Shown one piece after another: positions 1-10,599 of a stretch of 64,000 bases of DNA. Below the pieces are notes generated by a model, which was not told where the DNA came from, made no database searches, and saw only the letters and a program-made list of their open reading frames with translations. This DNA comes from Prostheceraeus crozeri (Eukaryota > Platyhelminthes > Polycladida > Euryleptidae): contig CAJQUW010012662.1 in NCBI GenBank assembly GCA_907163375.1, positions 55,001-119,000 on the forward strand, in the 5' to 3' direction. Positions within the stretch are counted from its first letter, which is position 1, and the number at the start of each line of letters is the position of its first letter. The position numbers were made by a program, and so were the translations under genes.

Positions 1-124
1 GCCAATACCACAACTAACAAAAATGGAATTGAATTGAACTGTTTCGACTGGAATTGGAATTGAAATTTCCGCTCCGGAATTGGAATTGGAATTAAAAAAT
101 TTCAATGGAATTTTTCCAACTCTG
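1..124. mobile_element. hAT-like element, terminal fragment
   Basis: The stretch is full of GGAATT/AATTCC words and ends in TTTTTCCAACTCTG at 124. The same right terminus closes the complete hAT-like element at 42,542. This is therefore the end of a second copy of that family, with its other end left of the window. No transposase coding is visible. I cannot check its target duplication because the left end is missing. Confidence 0.6.
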
Positions 125-1345
125 GAATGACCCATACATAAATTGTAGTCAAACATTTTCCCGATACATGCAAGAGAAGTTTTATTATTACATAGGCATC
201 AAGAAAAGTCAGAGTATTCGAATCAGTCTTATATCTTGTTGAATACCCGTCAGAGCAGTTCATAGTAGGAAGATCTCGATTAATCGCTAGCTTTTCGTTT
301 AATCCAACTTCCTTGCTCATCCTTCAAAGTTTCGATTTCATATCCCTCACAATCAGTTGCTTCAGTAAATCTTCTTTTACACTTTCAGCTTTTTATTTTT
401 CTGCTCGATGAAAGCTGCAGTTTAAGCTTGCTGAATGTTACTTTCTTTCTCTCTTTTAGGCTTGACCACACTCTATGACTAAATGTTCCTTGTTTGAGGT
501 TGGATCTCACATTAGTCATGAGGTTTAGCAGCTTACCAAACGTCGCTTCACATCTGCATTTGCGTGCTGAATGATAATTTTATTTGGGCACTAATCGTTT
601 GTTAATTTTACTAATGTGGCGAAGCTCTTATTGAAGACTACTTCTTTCAAAAAGAAACTCGATCCAAAGAGTCAAAGCATTCCGTTCCTTCAACTTCGAG
701 CTTCAGCTCTGAAAGAACTTCTTCCGTCAGGACTGATAGCCCTCGGATAAAAATCAGAACAGTATCGACAAAATGTTCAAAATAAGTCTCGCTTAATTTC
801 GGGGCGCTAGATGCTTGGGCAATGACATCATTTACGAATAGCAAGTGATTCAAGCGTTTAACAATGTTTTTCTAGGAGCAAGCGGGTGGGGGGGGGAACT
901 ATGCACCACTCTTGCTCTTACCCCTGCGCATACGATCGTTCTACGGCGGTCCTTGAGGAAGCTGGGAATCTATGAATGAATTATCGCGCTCAATGTATGT
1001 ATCGGTACTCCGAGTCATTGGTGAATTGCACATGCAAATGCTATTGACAGTCTTCTGAAACTAAAATTCTGACATTTTTAGAAGCTGCTGAGACAGGAGT
1101 GTAAGCAAAATATTGCAAATAGAAATTGGTCTCGACACTTTCTAAAATGTGCTGGTGAAATGGAGCAAACGATGCGCAACTTTTGCTGACACTTTTACTT
1201 GTAATCAAACGAGAACAAGTATTGTGATCGCAACGCAGGGTCTGACTTCTTGGATGCTAGACTTGTTCTTGCTGATTTTAAGATAAATGCAATTTTCTTT
1301 ATCACGACTTATCAAATTATCTATCGTCCATAATGATACGCTAAT
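125..1345. other. No gene recognised
   Basis: This stretch is AT-rich with a short G run near 890. Open frames on the minus strand (102-320, 647-853) are short, have no recognisable motifs and no convincing splice context. I see nothing I can name. Confidence 0.5.
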
Positions 1346-1546
1346 GTTTTGTTGATAGGGAAGAGTCAAGAATGATTTGATGTTATCTTATTTATTCTGT
1401 TACGCTATTAATTTCAATCACTACTCAGTGATCATCTTCTTCTTTTTTTGCCTGAATATGATCACTGAGTAGTGATTGAAACTAATAGCGCGATAGTATA
1501 AATAAGATAACATCAACTCATTCGTGACTCTTCCCTATCAACAAAA
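1346..1546. repeat. Fold-back inverted repeat, ~88-bp arms
   Basis: Arms 1,346-1,434 and 1,459-1,546 are reverse complements with a few mismatches and small indels, separated by a 24-bp pyrimidine-rich loop. The outer end reads GTTTTGTTGATAGGG and the inner end is CACTACTCAGTGATCA. No coding is present. It could be a small foldback/MITE or a palindromic amplification. No target duplication was identified. Confidence 0.8.
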
Positions 1547-1724
1547 TATGCTCTTTTGTCAAGACATTTTCAAATATACGCTGATGTACTTCAAGTAAGT
1601 TATTTAATATATTTTTCTACATTTGCTACTGTATACTGCAGTGAACACAAACACACAGTTCACATAAACTTCAGCTTCTTACTACAGAGCTGATCGTAGG
1701 CAACTCGTAGGTCGTATTCGTCCG

Positions 1725-2436
1725 GCAGCCAGAACGAGTTTCTGCAAGGAGCAAGGTCGAAAGTGAGACTTTCACAGAATGATGTACACCCTACGTCTAC
1801 TACGAATCTGCACGTCTGACAAGTTCTAGTGAGTTCCTCTTCTTGTCAGACAGGATAAAAGAAAAACACAAGTAAATCCAATGGGAGATTGCAGTTTTTC
1901 GTTAAAATGAAATTTAATTTCCTATGTTTTCTCTTATTAAACAAAAAGTACTAAGCTCAGTCATATTTTTTGGTATGGAATGTCTTCAGGTCATTTCCTA
2001 TGGTGTGCATGTACTATTATCATGCATCTGATCGGCGATGTATGTGAGAATGTGGTTCAATGTGAATGAAGTGGGCCAACATGTTTGTGTTTGCCGACAT
2101 TAAGAGGCTCGTCAAATCTAAATGTGTTTAGTTTTATAGACACGAGTACATGAACATGAAAGAAAATGGCCTGAAGACATTGCATACCAAAAATTAAGAC
2201 TCTGGGCTTAGTACTTTTCGATTAATTAGAGAAACATAGGAAATTTCATTTTAACGAAAAACTGCAATCTGAGTCCCATTGGATTTACATGTGTTTTTCT
2301 TTTATCCTGTCTGACAAGAAGAGGAACTCACTAGAACTCGGCAGACGTGCCGATTCGTAGTAGGCATAGGGTGTGCATCATTCTGTGAAAGTCTCATTTT
2401 CGGCCTTGCTCCTTGCAGAAACTCTTTCTAACTGCT
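1725..2436. repeat. Long inverted repeat (~275-bp arms)
   Basis: The arm at about 1,725-1,997 matches the reverse complement of about 2,160-2,436 with scattered differences. Shared landmarks include the CTTGCTCCTTGCAGAAAC block at the outer end and a TGTCTGACAAGAAGAGG block inside. The ~165-bp spacer is unique sequence. Short open frames across it are by-products of the repeat. It is best read as a foldback-type non-autonomous element; the superfamily is not evident. Confidence 0.75.
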
Positions 2437-2880
2437 GGACTACAAGCGGACCACCTAAATTATGTCAAATTTCAATCGATTCCCATGTTTTCAAATGTGA
2501 CAGACATGGACGCGCCACATATTATTCCAGAGCTTGCGCTCTCAGCTTTTAAAAAGGCTGTAATGGATTTGTGTCCTTCATTTTATTTTCTGGCCAGTGG
2601 TCAAAATACGAAAATCACTCAATTTACAACTTACAAGTTAACTTTTCAATAAGACAGCATGTGAATGTGGTTATGCAGGGATGAGAATGGTGTAACGGTT
2701 GACCGATGTAAATTAATGCTTTAGGGGTCCCAAAATGGAAAAATTAAGAAAATACATTAGGCAGACTTATTGGAGTCCACGCGGAAAATTGTCATCCTTG
2801 TCATCAATCAAGCACGAGGAAAACGAGCTTTTTCTGAGCTTTCTTTTGATATGTTCCTCATCGAATTCGGTGGACCAGGA
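2437..2880. other. No gene recognised
   Basis: A short plus-strand frame (2,413-2,652) has no recognisable domain and overlaps the arm of the inverted repeat. I see nothing convincing here. Confidence 0.4.
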
Positions 2881-3230
2881 TGAGGCGCCCTGTTCTGAAG
2901 AAACGGTGAAGAGGTGCTGGAGGCGAAAGGAGAGGGGCAGAGTGTGGGTTAGCATACGCGAGTGGAATAAACAGCATGATAGAGGACCAGTAGTGCAAAG
3001 CGCGACATTCACTGGAGCTGGGTGGGCATCGGGAAATGGTGGGAACGTGCAGGCTGCGCGTAGAAGAGGGGATGGACACAGCAGGGGTTGTCATGAAGGT
3101 CAGTTTGGGGGCAGTTTGGAGTGAGCATCTTGATTCTGATGTCTCGTTATTAGGTTGCAAGTCACAGGAGACGGTGGGGTGTTAGACGAGCGAGAATCGG
3201 GGCATGACTTCTTCACAACAACAAAAATAG
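2880..3230 (+). pseudogene. Decayed LINE 3'-end relic (copy 1)
   Basis: This GC-richer block resembles the relic at 5,600-6,060. Both contain GGTCAGTTTGGG followed by a second CAGTTTGG-like or GGTTTGGGG word, a ...AGCAT/GCAT segment and a closing CAACAACAAAAA-type tail (here near 3,217-3,229). The protein signal is weak in this copy and the assignment rests on its better-preserved relative. Open frames exist on both strands, as expected of GC-richer decayed DNA rather than a gene. Confidence 0.35.
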
Positions 3231-3261
3231 GAAGACCGCGCTTTGCGTCTTTCAGACTCAC

Positions 3262-3462
3262 TTGCGAGGATGAACAGCAGATAACACAAAGATCATGACA
3301 ATTACATCAATTGAAGACTTCGGAAATGGCATTTCGATGGTCGGCTGTGTGATATCGTAAACGAAAGCATGACATCGATCGGCAGCATACGATGGATGAC
3401 TTTGTACCAAAGAAATTGCCTTCTCAGAAAAATCACAGGCGTACACAAAGGCGTCCTCATCC
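3262..3462 (-). CDS. METTL2: METTL2-type tRNA m3C methyltransferase, exon (C-terminal side of SAM domain)
   Basis: The exon encodes DEDAFVYACDFSEKAI, then RCHAFVYDIT and IDVIVMIFVLSAVHPRK. This matches the METTL2/METTL6/METTL8 methyltransferase core just after motif I (human METTL2 has VYCCDFSSTAIELVQ and LIFVLSA). It carries the acidic residue after motif II and the conserved FVLSA strand. On the minus strand it is bounded by an acceptor ...ATATTTCAG before 3,462 and a donor GTGAGT after 3,262. It is 201 bp long. Entered in the phase left by the upstream exon it reads ...SSLEDEDAF, and it leaves a phase-2 end. The remaining C-terminal exons are not found in 1-3,261 and presumably lie outside the window. 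The family methylates cytosine-32 of tRNA-Thr and tRNA-Arg. Confidence 0.85.
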
Positions 3463-4136
3463 CTGAAATATCCAAGCATTAATTTATTATCTTAAAAAAT
3501 TCTGATGTAATTTAGAGCATTCATTCCTTTAAGATGTACGACATGTCAACTTTTCTTGCATATAAATATTTTTTAATGAATTTTAATTTTTAATTTTTTT
3601 TAATTTTATTTTTAATAAAATTTATAAATATAATTTCACACTCATTATATACACATAGTTAAGAGTAAATGTCTTCGAACATGTAATAGACGACACGGCA
3701 GTCTATTTTTGAATCCCCTCTCTTGGTTGGCGGTGTTTCACAGGTGCCTTTCTATTAGAGGAAGGCGGTATATTTTTTCAACATCTCCGAGTCTAAAATG
3801 ATTAAGGAATATCGCTTCAACAAAGCTTGCATCTAGTATCTGGGTGTATGTTCCATCTATATCAATCTCAAATAACTAAATAATACATATGAAGTATTTG
3901 ATATATTATAATAGATGATAAGATAAGGAGCCCAAACTTTTTGTGCAGGAAAAGACGACCATGTTGTCAATCGATTTCGAGTTGATTAAAAACTCATCAT
4001 ATTATAATAGATATCATTTAGTATTTGCACTTCGGTTTATTAGTATAACTTGTTATCTTGTGATTGAAACTTAATATGACATTAAATACAGATTTGACTG
4101 GTACCGATGTTCAATGAAGCATATTGAATATAAAGA

Positions 4137-4337
4137 ATATTGAGTTGCATCTTCAGTTGAAAAATGGAAACAGATGCAGCTGACTTTAATTCGGGAATTG
4201 GCTGCAACTTTAAATAGGGAGCTGTGTCGATGTTGAGAGATGTAAGCTAGGCCTGCTGATGATTCCTGATTTTGGATGAAATAGCAGCTATTCAGGTCTG
4301 TTTCCATTTTTCAACTGAAGATGCAACTCAATATTTA
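4137..4337. mobile_element. Small MITE-like element with ~38-bp inverted ends
   Basis: AATATTGAGTTGCATCTTCA... at 4,137 is repeated in inverted orientation at about 4,297-4,335. The arms are nearly identical over about 38 bp and run through GTTGAAAAATGGAAACAGA. The interior of about 125 bp has no coding capacity. The size and structure fit a MITE, but target duplication and superfamily are not clear. Confidence 0.65.
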
Positions 4338-5099
4338 ATTATTCTATTTCCATTGTGTTTGCAAAAAGCAGCATTTGTTAATTATTGCAGGCGTACGAAC
4401 TTAGGCGATTTGCCAGTAGTGTGTTTAAAGTGATATTTAATGAATGCCCGTCGAAATTTCACTAATTTGCTAATTGCAAATCTTTCATATTGAAAGCATT
4501 ATTGACAATTAGCATTCATGCCCAATTCACACGTACCCTAGTGATCATTAGGCTCAACACTTAACAAGGTAGTGTACTATATCTATCTACTATATTATAC
4601 ACGCAAGATTGCTATATACCGTAAAAAGAAAGCAAGATGACACACAAAGCAATTCTTAATAATGAAAAGGTCAGGGACACATTCAGAAGATACAAAAACA
4701 CATGAAAAAGTGCAAATAACATATCACATATAGGACCAGCCTTACACAAACACGCATCTTGGAGCTCACAACTCATGCTGCCGAATTATAGGAAGTTTCT
4801 TCAGGTGGCTCTCTATTACAGGGTGAAGGTCTATTTTTCAAATACTTCTCTTAATTAAATCCAAAAAATATCAAAAGTTTGCTTCAAAAAGAGATAGGCA
4901 GCCAGCTTTTCGACGCTTCTTCGGTTGGTCATTAATAATTTCCAATCAAACTACCGGTATTTCTCTAATCTCCTTTAAATAAAGAATTTATCATTCATTA
5001 TTATCATAATCAGGGATTTTCTAATGTCATCTTAGGAGGCGGAGCGCTAACGATGTTCAAGGCAGGAAACATCCGTTAGAATGCACTTGGTCCATGGAA

Positions 5100-5330
5100 G
5101 AGAGTGAACATGGCCAGATTGAGATTCAGACAAGCTCTACAGTTCGGGCCAGCAGAATGAGGATTGGATGTCGTAGGGATGGTGAGGTGTTGGAGTCTGT
5201 TGATCATGTCATGGAGTGTGCTATTACAGCGTGATGAGTACAAATTTCTTCTTGTAATTTGTCTGTTTTGTGCAATAGACCACAGTAGGAAGGCGGCGAG
5301 CCCAGTATTGAGTCAACAATGGCAACAACA
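5100..5330 (+). pseudogene. Decayed LINE 3'-end relic (copy 2)
   Basis: One frame reads RMRIGCRRDGEVLESVDHVM followed by ECA. This is the shape of the Cys/His knuckle that ends many non-LTR ORF2 proteins (CxxC..E..EHxxxEC). It is followed by GGCAACAACAACATCGG, a CAA-type tail like those of the relics at 2,880 and 5,600. No longer open frame survives. Family-level placement is not possible from this much sequence. Confidence 0.4.
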
Positions 5331-5599
5331 ACATCGGCACCACAAGCCCCAGGCCTTAACGCGGCGTGGTGCGGACCTTCACACGTGGGACGAAAGAGGG
5401 TGCTCCCTACAGTCTGTAAGTGGATCTCCGCCTCAGGTGGCGGGAGCTTCCCAGGTCTTTGTGTCGCATGTGCAAATTGTGCATGTATATGTCGGTGGGC
5501 TTTTGCCGCTAGGGTAGCGGTACTTCATTTTGGTAAGGGGCTTTTTTTGGTGCAGTGTGGGTGGCCGTTTTTCGTTTTTCCTAGGGATGTTCTTTTCTG

Positions 5600-6090
5600 A
5601 GTCATGTCAGAGTGGACCCAAGGATCTTTCTGTGGAGGAGGGTGCTGTTGGGTGGGGACATCGAGCCGAACCCATGACCATCGATGCCAGTCCGTGTATG
5701 GAGCCAGTATCAATCGAGCTGTGGAGGCCCAGCAGTCCAGGGAGGACAGAGTCAGCATGGCCCGGTTGAGAACGGGCATTCCTTGGACCTGGGGCTACCG
5801 GAAGAGGATCGGGTTGAAAGGGACTGGGATGCGTAGGTGTGGGGAAGCGGAAGAGGGGTGAACACATTATGGAATGTGTGGCAGGGGAAAGGATGAGGGT
5901 CAGTTTGGGATTGGTTTGGGGTGTGCATGTTGGTAACAATATGTCTTTGTTCCAGACCTCGGGAAGCGTTGGCGCATTGGAAATGGTGGAGGCGGGTAAG
6001 GCTGCGACCATAGGCATTCGACAACAAAAACAACAACAACAGCGACATGCTAGGGATTTTTCTCTTTTTTTCGTTTGTTCTCTCAAGCAG
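5600..6090 (+). pseudogene. Decayed LINE 3'-end relic (copy 3, best preserved)
   Basis: A plus-strand frame gives REDRVSMARLRTGIPWTWGY, then MRRCGEAEEGEHIMECVAGE. This is a recognisable remnant of the C-terminal ARLRTGH... region and the CRRCGE.EE..EH...EC knuckle of non-LTR retrotransposon ORF2. The segment ends in a CAACAAAAACAACAACAACA tail (about 6,020-6,040) and a T-rich stretch. Both strands have several overlapping open frames here because the block is GC-rich relative to its surroundings. None has the features of a host gene. Confidence 0.5.
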
Positions 6091-6498
6091 TGAGTGTGTG
6101 CGTACCAGAGGTGTGTGGTCGTAAAAATGACTCAACCCGAACCAAAGAAATACAAGGAAAATCCGACCCAAGGTCGCCTGCCAACATAACTCAAAATTGT
6201 TCGAAAGCATGCCAAACTCGATCCGAACTTCATTAGAGTAATTGAAGTTTACACATCTGATGTTCAATAGGTACATTTCAATACTAGAATATCTTCTTTT
6301 GTCTCATTAACAAAACTCAGTTAACTTAGAATAATCAACTATCGCAGTAGAAGCCAATTTTTCTCGAACGTCACTTTTGCTTAATTTTTTATCAATCATT
6401 GCAAGATTATTTACACCTATGACTACAATTTACATTCTACAGATAGTACTGAACACCATGTTTTATTAAAAAGGGAAGCATTTTCGAAAACCACCTAC

Positions 6499-6825
6499 TC
6501 AAGGGACGAAAGTATGGGATACAGCGCATTGCCAACACCACATCCCACCTCAAGAACGCGGAATTTTTTCCCTACTCCTGGATAATCGCGTTCTTCTGCT
6601 TCTCTCTCGGCAATATCAACTGGTTTCAGCTCTGGGAATTCGGTCTGCAACCACTGACGATCCTTGAAGAATTTCTCTTGATGAATGTTATAGAACTTAT
6701 TCCAATTATCAGCGGCCTCCGACTCTAATTGTTGTGCCTCCTCAACAGGTATTCGAGACTTCGAATTCGCCTTTACCTTTTCCATTGCTTCCTTTTCCAT
6801 ATTGTCACCCCAGTCGACATTATCC
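6499..6825 (-). CDS. METTL2: METTL2-type tRNA m3C methyltransferase, exon with SAM motif I
   Basis: This minus-strand exon reads DNVDWGDNMEKEAME, then DNWNKFYNIHQEKFFKDRQW and LQTEFPEL, and ends in RVLEVGCGVGNALYPILSS. The N-terminal block (YWNDFYKIHENGFFKDRHW in human METTL2) is specific to the METTL2/6/8 and Abp140 family. VLEVGCGVGN is the SAM-binding motif I. The acceptor TTTCCCAACAG precedes 6,825 and the donor GTAGGT follows 6,499. The 327-bp length keeps frame with both neighbours: Trp is completed across the upstream junction and Glu across the downstream one. The linker before motif I is much shorter than in human METTL2. A frame continuing past the acceptor (to 6,893) is intronic. 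Confidence 0.9.
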
Positions 6826-6886
6826 CTGTTGGGAAATAAAAATGGCAATATTAAAGTTTTCCAAAATATTTCATGTAAAAACTTAC

Positions 6887-6963
6887 CATGCATTATAATG
6901 AAATACTTGCGATGGGTCAGTTAAATGACGATTCCCGAATGCAGGCCGTTTGCCGGAATCAGC
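6887..6963 (-). CDS. METTL2: METTL2-type tRNA m3C methyltransferase, small N-terminal exon
   Basis: A 77-bp minus-strand exon between acceptor ...CTATTTGCAG and donor GTAAGT. It encodes KRPAFGNRHLTDPSQVFHYN plus A and W, with the Trp codon split across the junction. It matches the family N-terminus (human [20 protein letters not shown], then AWDNVEW), and the next exon continues DNVDW exactly. It has no start codon of its own. The few residues before ADSGKR must come from an upstream exon in 6,964 or beyond, which I could not place. Confidence 0.85.
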
Positions 6964-7742
6964 CTGCAAATAGCGACTGACTGATTATCAGGAAATAGCC
7001 AGCAATTTCAATTTAATACATGAGAGAAGTCCTTTTTCAGATATTTCCTGATTTTCACAAATATGCGGCTGAAATTTCCTTAATGTCATTGCCATTTACA
7101 AAGGAACTATCCAAAGGACGAGTCGCATAAGAATAGTCGAAATGAACAACTCATGTTGTACAAAACTAGCTGATTATAGACTACACCATATAGACTGTCA
7201 ATTCTTTATCCCGAATATGAGGAAATTTGGAGCTTGAATTCTTGAGGAAACAAGTTTTTTAATTAGTTACGGCAACTAATTTCTTAGGAGTTCCCTGTCA
7301 TTCCTTTTTCTGATGTGATTTTCTTATAGCATTTGCTTAAGTTTCTGGTCAGCATTTAATTGTGAGCTGCTTGCGTGTCCACTCCCGAAGCATCATCATC
7401 AATGAACAAAATAGCAGAACGTAAATCAGCACGATGTTTGTAGCCAGTCTTTTAAGTTAAGTGGAAGAATATCAGTCCAATTCAATAAATAATTCTATTA
7501 TAATAGAATAATTGAAACTACAATGCCTTTAATAAGTCTTCAACTACTTTTATGGTCCATTTTATGCTTCCAATGATCATTCGCATGTTTTCATAGTCTT
7601 AGACTGATGACAGTTTTATATTTATTTTTTTTACATAATTTTCACTCCTAGCACAGCTATGAGCCATGAACGAAGCTAGGGGTTACTCAATGAAAAGTAC
7701 CAAATTGTATCATTTCAAATAGATAAAAGGAAAAAAGATCTT
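6964..7742. other. Upstream METTL2 intron or flank, nothing else seen
   Basis: This is AT-rich sequence. The short first coding exon of METTL2 may lie here, but it would encode only a few residues and I cannot choose one. Confidence 0.4.
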
Positions 7743-8625
7743 CTAATCTGATTCAGCTGTCTCCATCAGAAACCTATCCGCACACCTCTTGAAAGTATCA
7801 AGATTGTATTGATCAGGGAAAGTGGTATGGGGAAGCTGTGCCGTGCGAACAAAAAAGCTTTTCGAGCGACTCACACTGCGTGCGCGTTCTGTATAAGCTG
7901 ACATGTAGCATCACTATATCTGAGTATAAGCTCAAATGATAGCATGTGAGTGCATTAGCTCTGCGTGCGCTTCTGGAGAAGATCTTAGGTTTGGGTACGC
8001 ACTCATTTACTGCAGAGCTGCTTCTACCGAAAAAGTACCTGTAGAAGAGACTGAGTGAAGCAACATCCCGTCTGACGGAGAGGGGCTGCAACTTGTTAGC
8101 AAGTTTTTCACCCATGAGATTCTTGACACGCTTCTCAACCCGTTCAAGGAGGTTGAGACGCGTTTTTGGGGCGCCTGCCCACAGATGACAACAATGCTCC
8201 ATCAGAGGGCGAATAGTGAACTTGTAAAGATAGCAGACAGTCTGTGGTGGAAGATAGCTGCTGGCACGATAGAGACTACCAATGCGTTGAGCTGCCTTTT
8301 TGCTAATGGATTGGATGTACGGTTTCCATGACAAGTCTTTCGTAGCCGCCAATCCAAGGAAGGAGATGGAATCTTGTTCTCTGATCCTATTATCTGACAT
8401 CTTAATACTATGATCATCATCTCCTTTAAGTCGTGAGTGCAGAAAACTCTGAGTTTTTGAAGGATTGAAGGAAACAAGCCAATTGGTGCCCATTCTGAGA
8501 CCCTGAGTAAGTCTTCATTAAGAACGTCGCATAACTGCTGACGTTGCTGAGTGTTCTTAGGAAGTCGCTCATTGGAATTGAAAAGTGTCGTGTCATCTGC
8601 ATACATCACCAATTTACTCACGAGT
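7743..8625 (-). pseudogene. CR1/Jockey-like LINE, 3' part of reverse transcriptase ORF
   Basis: A minus-strand fragment begins at the catalytic box (SKLVMYADDTTLFNSN) and runs through the thumb and C-terminal region: NWLVSFNPSKTQSF, SISFLGLAATKDLSWKPYIQ, SLYRASSYLPPQTVCYLYK, RPLMEHCCHLWAGAP, LERVEKRVKNLMG and LSLFYRYFFGRSS. It is 5'-truncated just before the YADD box, typical of aborted reverse transcription. A frameshift lies near 8,490, where the frames around WAPIG and GTNWLVSF overlap. A second lies near 7,815, beyond which FPDQYNLDTFKRCADRFL continues in another frame to a stop at 7,743. It is non-functional. The clade call is from general similarity of the post-YADD region. Confidence 0.8.
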
Positions 8626-10410
8626 ACTAGTCAGCTGATGTTATGAACTGTCAAAGAAAATATTTTGCACCTATTTTGGTTGGATAAAGCAATTTTGCGA
8701 TGAAGTTTAAAATTAACTGATTCGTCATAAATACCGGTATCTTTGTACTTCACGAGGCCGTTCGTGCGACTCTTGACAAGTGATACTTCAAGAAGAAATA
8801 AAGTTAGTGCACGATTTTCTGATATACAAACGAAAGAGAAAGTGAAAGCAGGTCAAAACCATGGTAGCGCGAGAGTCACTGCTGATTGTTTGACACAATA
8901 CTGGACGGAGATCGCGGTTGGCAAGTGTTCGTGCAAGTGGAGTGCACGTTGGCAGGTGTTCGTCCGCACGTCTATGAAGCCATCTCTCTGCACACTCAAC
9001 ATAGCTCTCGCCACAGTTACACATAACACGTGTTAATTTCATTTTGGTGAACGCACCGGTGGGACGCCGGTGAAATGAATTGGCCAATAATGCAAAAAGA
9101 TTGCGAAAGTTTTGCTTCGTCAAGACTTCAAACCGTATCAATGATGTTCATACCAATACTGTGTTCACACTTGTTAATGTCTACAGCCCAGTGATGCCAA
9201 TTTTCCAAATGAGTGAATTACAATTCTCGCTGCAATCTCAATTCATTTCCAACTAACTTGCAGATACAGGGAGGGTCTGTGATTTACATCAGCTGATCAA
9301 AAAGAAGATACTGTATGAATTATTATAATATCTAAATGAGTCAATTATTATATCACATTAATAAAGAAAATACTGAAAGGTATTAGGCAAATCTACCCTG
9401 AGGTAAATTATATTGAAACAAGAAGCCAAAGGCCTAAAACAGAGGAAAACAGACAATTATCGGCCTACTTTATTTTGATTTCAGCGTGACAGAGGAGTCA
9501 TTTTTAATGATTTGCATGTTTAAGGATGGCTCATGACGGGAGATATGGATTGCTTATAAGACATTCAAATTCAAAGGGCAGTCGTCAGTAAAAATTGTCA
9601 ATATTGCAATATTGCAATATGGCAACTACATTTTAATCTAAGGTCGTAAATTGCTAATTGCCTTGTCTGGTGCTCTTCCATCCTTATTCCCAAGTGGCAA
9701 ATAGTAAGTGAGTGAGTGGCAAACCTAAGTAAGTGATGTGTGGGTCAACCTCACATTGAAATTGATAAACAACATAATCTAAGAGTGATTTTGGAGTGGA
9801 CGTTTTAAAACTGAAACAGTAGCTTAAGCTTCTGGTAATAAGCACAGTTAATACTGAGGTCATCATCTATTCCTAAAAAATACTGTTTCAAGCAAAACTG
9901 TGCAAATTTCGACCGCATACAATGCTTTACATGTTTACTTATGAGATCCATTGGATAGGACCATCCGTTCAATGAAAAGATATTGATGAGCGTAGTGACT
10001 TCATAATGAAAATTCACCCAAATACTAAAAGCAGTGCAAGTTGTATGCAGCAGAATGAGAACATACTCCAGGCACTACAATTTGACTGAACATGATTTAC
10101 GGAAACCGAAAAAAGTCGCATCTAGTTGCTGGTAGAGTGTGTTAATAAAAAAGACATTCGCCAATCGCAGAGCTATAGACCATCAAACGAGCGTCTTAAA
10201 AACGCCTGACAAGCTGACAACCATCCTGCAAGCTTAGGCCATCCTATAATAAGACCAAAATGCTTCATCGCCAACGAGGAAAATACTGACTGATTATGAG
10301 CGTGAAAAAGATAGCAACCTTTCCAAACGATCTCATGCTTTTAATAGTCACGTGTGTGCTATTCTAGGTAATCATGATATGATAGAATTTCATTTACTGA
10401 CGCACTCTAT
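8626..10410. other. No gene recognised
   Basis: A GC-richer block (8,740-9,140) is open on both strands but has no recognisable domain. The rest is AT-rich. A short repeat of AATATTGC occurs near 9,600. I see no reliable feature. Confidence 0.4.
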
Positions 10411-10419
10411 TAGTGGCTG

Positions 10420-10590
10420 TCTTGATATAGCGACCGTCGCGCTTTAACGACCGGTCCTTCTAGGAACCGAACGATTAGATAGGAAATCCCATATCTTGAA
10501 GTCTCGATATAACCACCCCTCGATACAGCGACCGTCACGTTTTACGACCGGTTTTTTCAGGAGCGAACTGGTCATTTTCTCTCGAGACCC
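10420..10590. mobile_element. pogo/Tigger-like terminal fragment
   Basis: Two direct copies of a GATATAGCGACCGTC.CG.TTTAACGACCGGT-type block occur at about 10,424-10,457 and 10,521-10,552. A CTCGATATAACCACCCCTCG word lies between them. CGATATAACGACC-type termini are typical of Tc1/mariner elements of the pogo group. There is no transposase coding nearby and no second inverted end was recognised, so this is a weak relic call. Confidence 0.35.
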
Positions 10591-10599
10591 ATTGAAGTC

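Larger units (their letters stand above)
3463..6498 (-). other. METTL2 intron (about 3.0 kb)
   Basis: This is the intron between the two larger METTL2 exons, on the minus strand. The donor GTAGGT follows 6,499 and the acceptor TTTCAG precedes 3,462. It holds an AT-rich run (about 3,540-3,640), a short inverted-repeat element (4,137-4,337), two LINE 3'-end relics (about 5,100-5,330 and 5,600-6,090) and otherwise unassigned DNA. A segment near 3,740-3,790 and one near 4,800-4,850 look like diverged copies of each other (CAGGTGCCTTTCTATTAGAG versus CAGGTGGCTCTCTATTACAG). Confidence 0.75.

Noticed and set aside
5164-6276. Several overlapping open frames on both strands that look like a gene cluster
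   Set aside because: They coincide with GC-richer LINE relics. Only the ARLRTG and CGEAEEGEHIMEC stretch has family resemblance, and it is non-functional.
8788-9141. 117-codon minus-strand frame with several Cys and His residues
   Set aside because: Cys/His spacing fits no zinc-binding family I know, the opposite strand is also open, and no splice or start context supports it.
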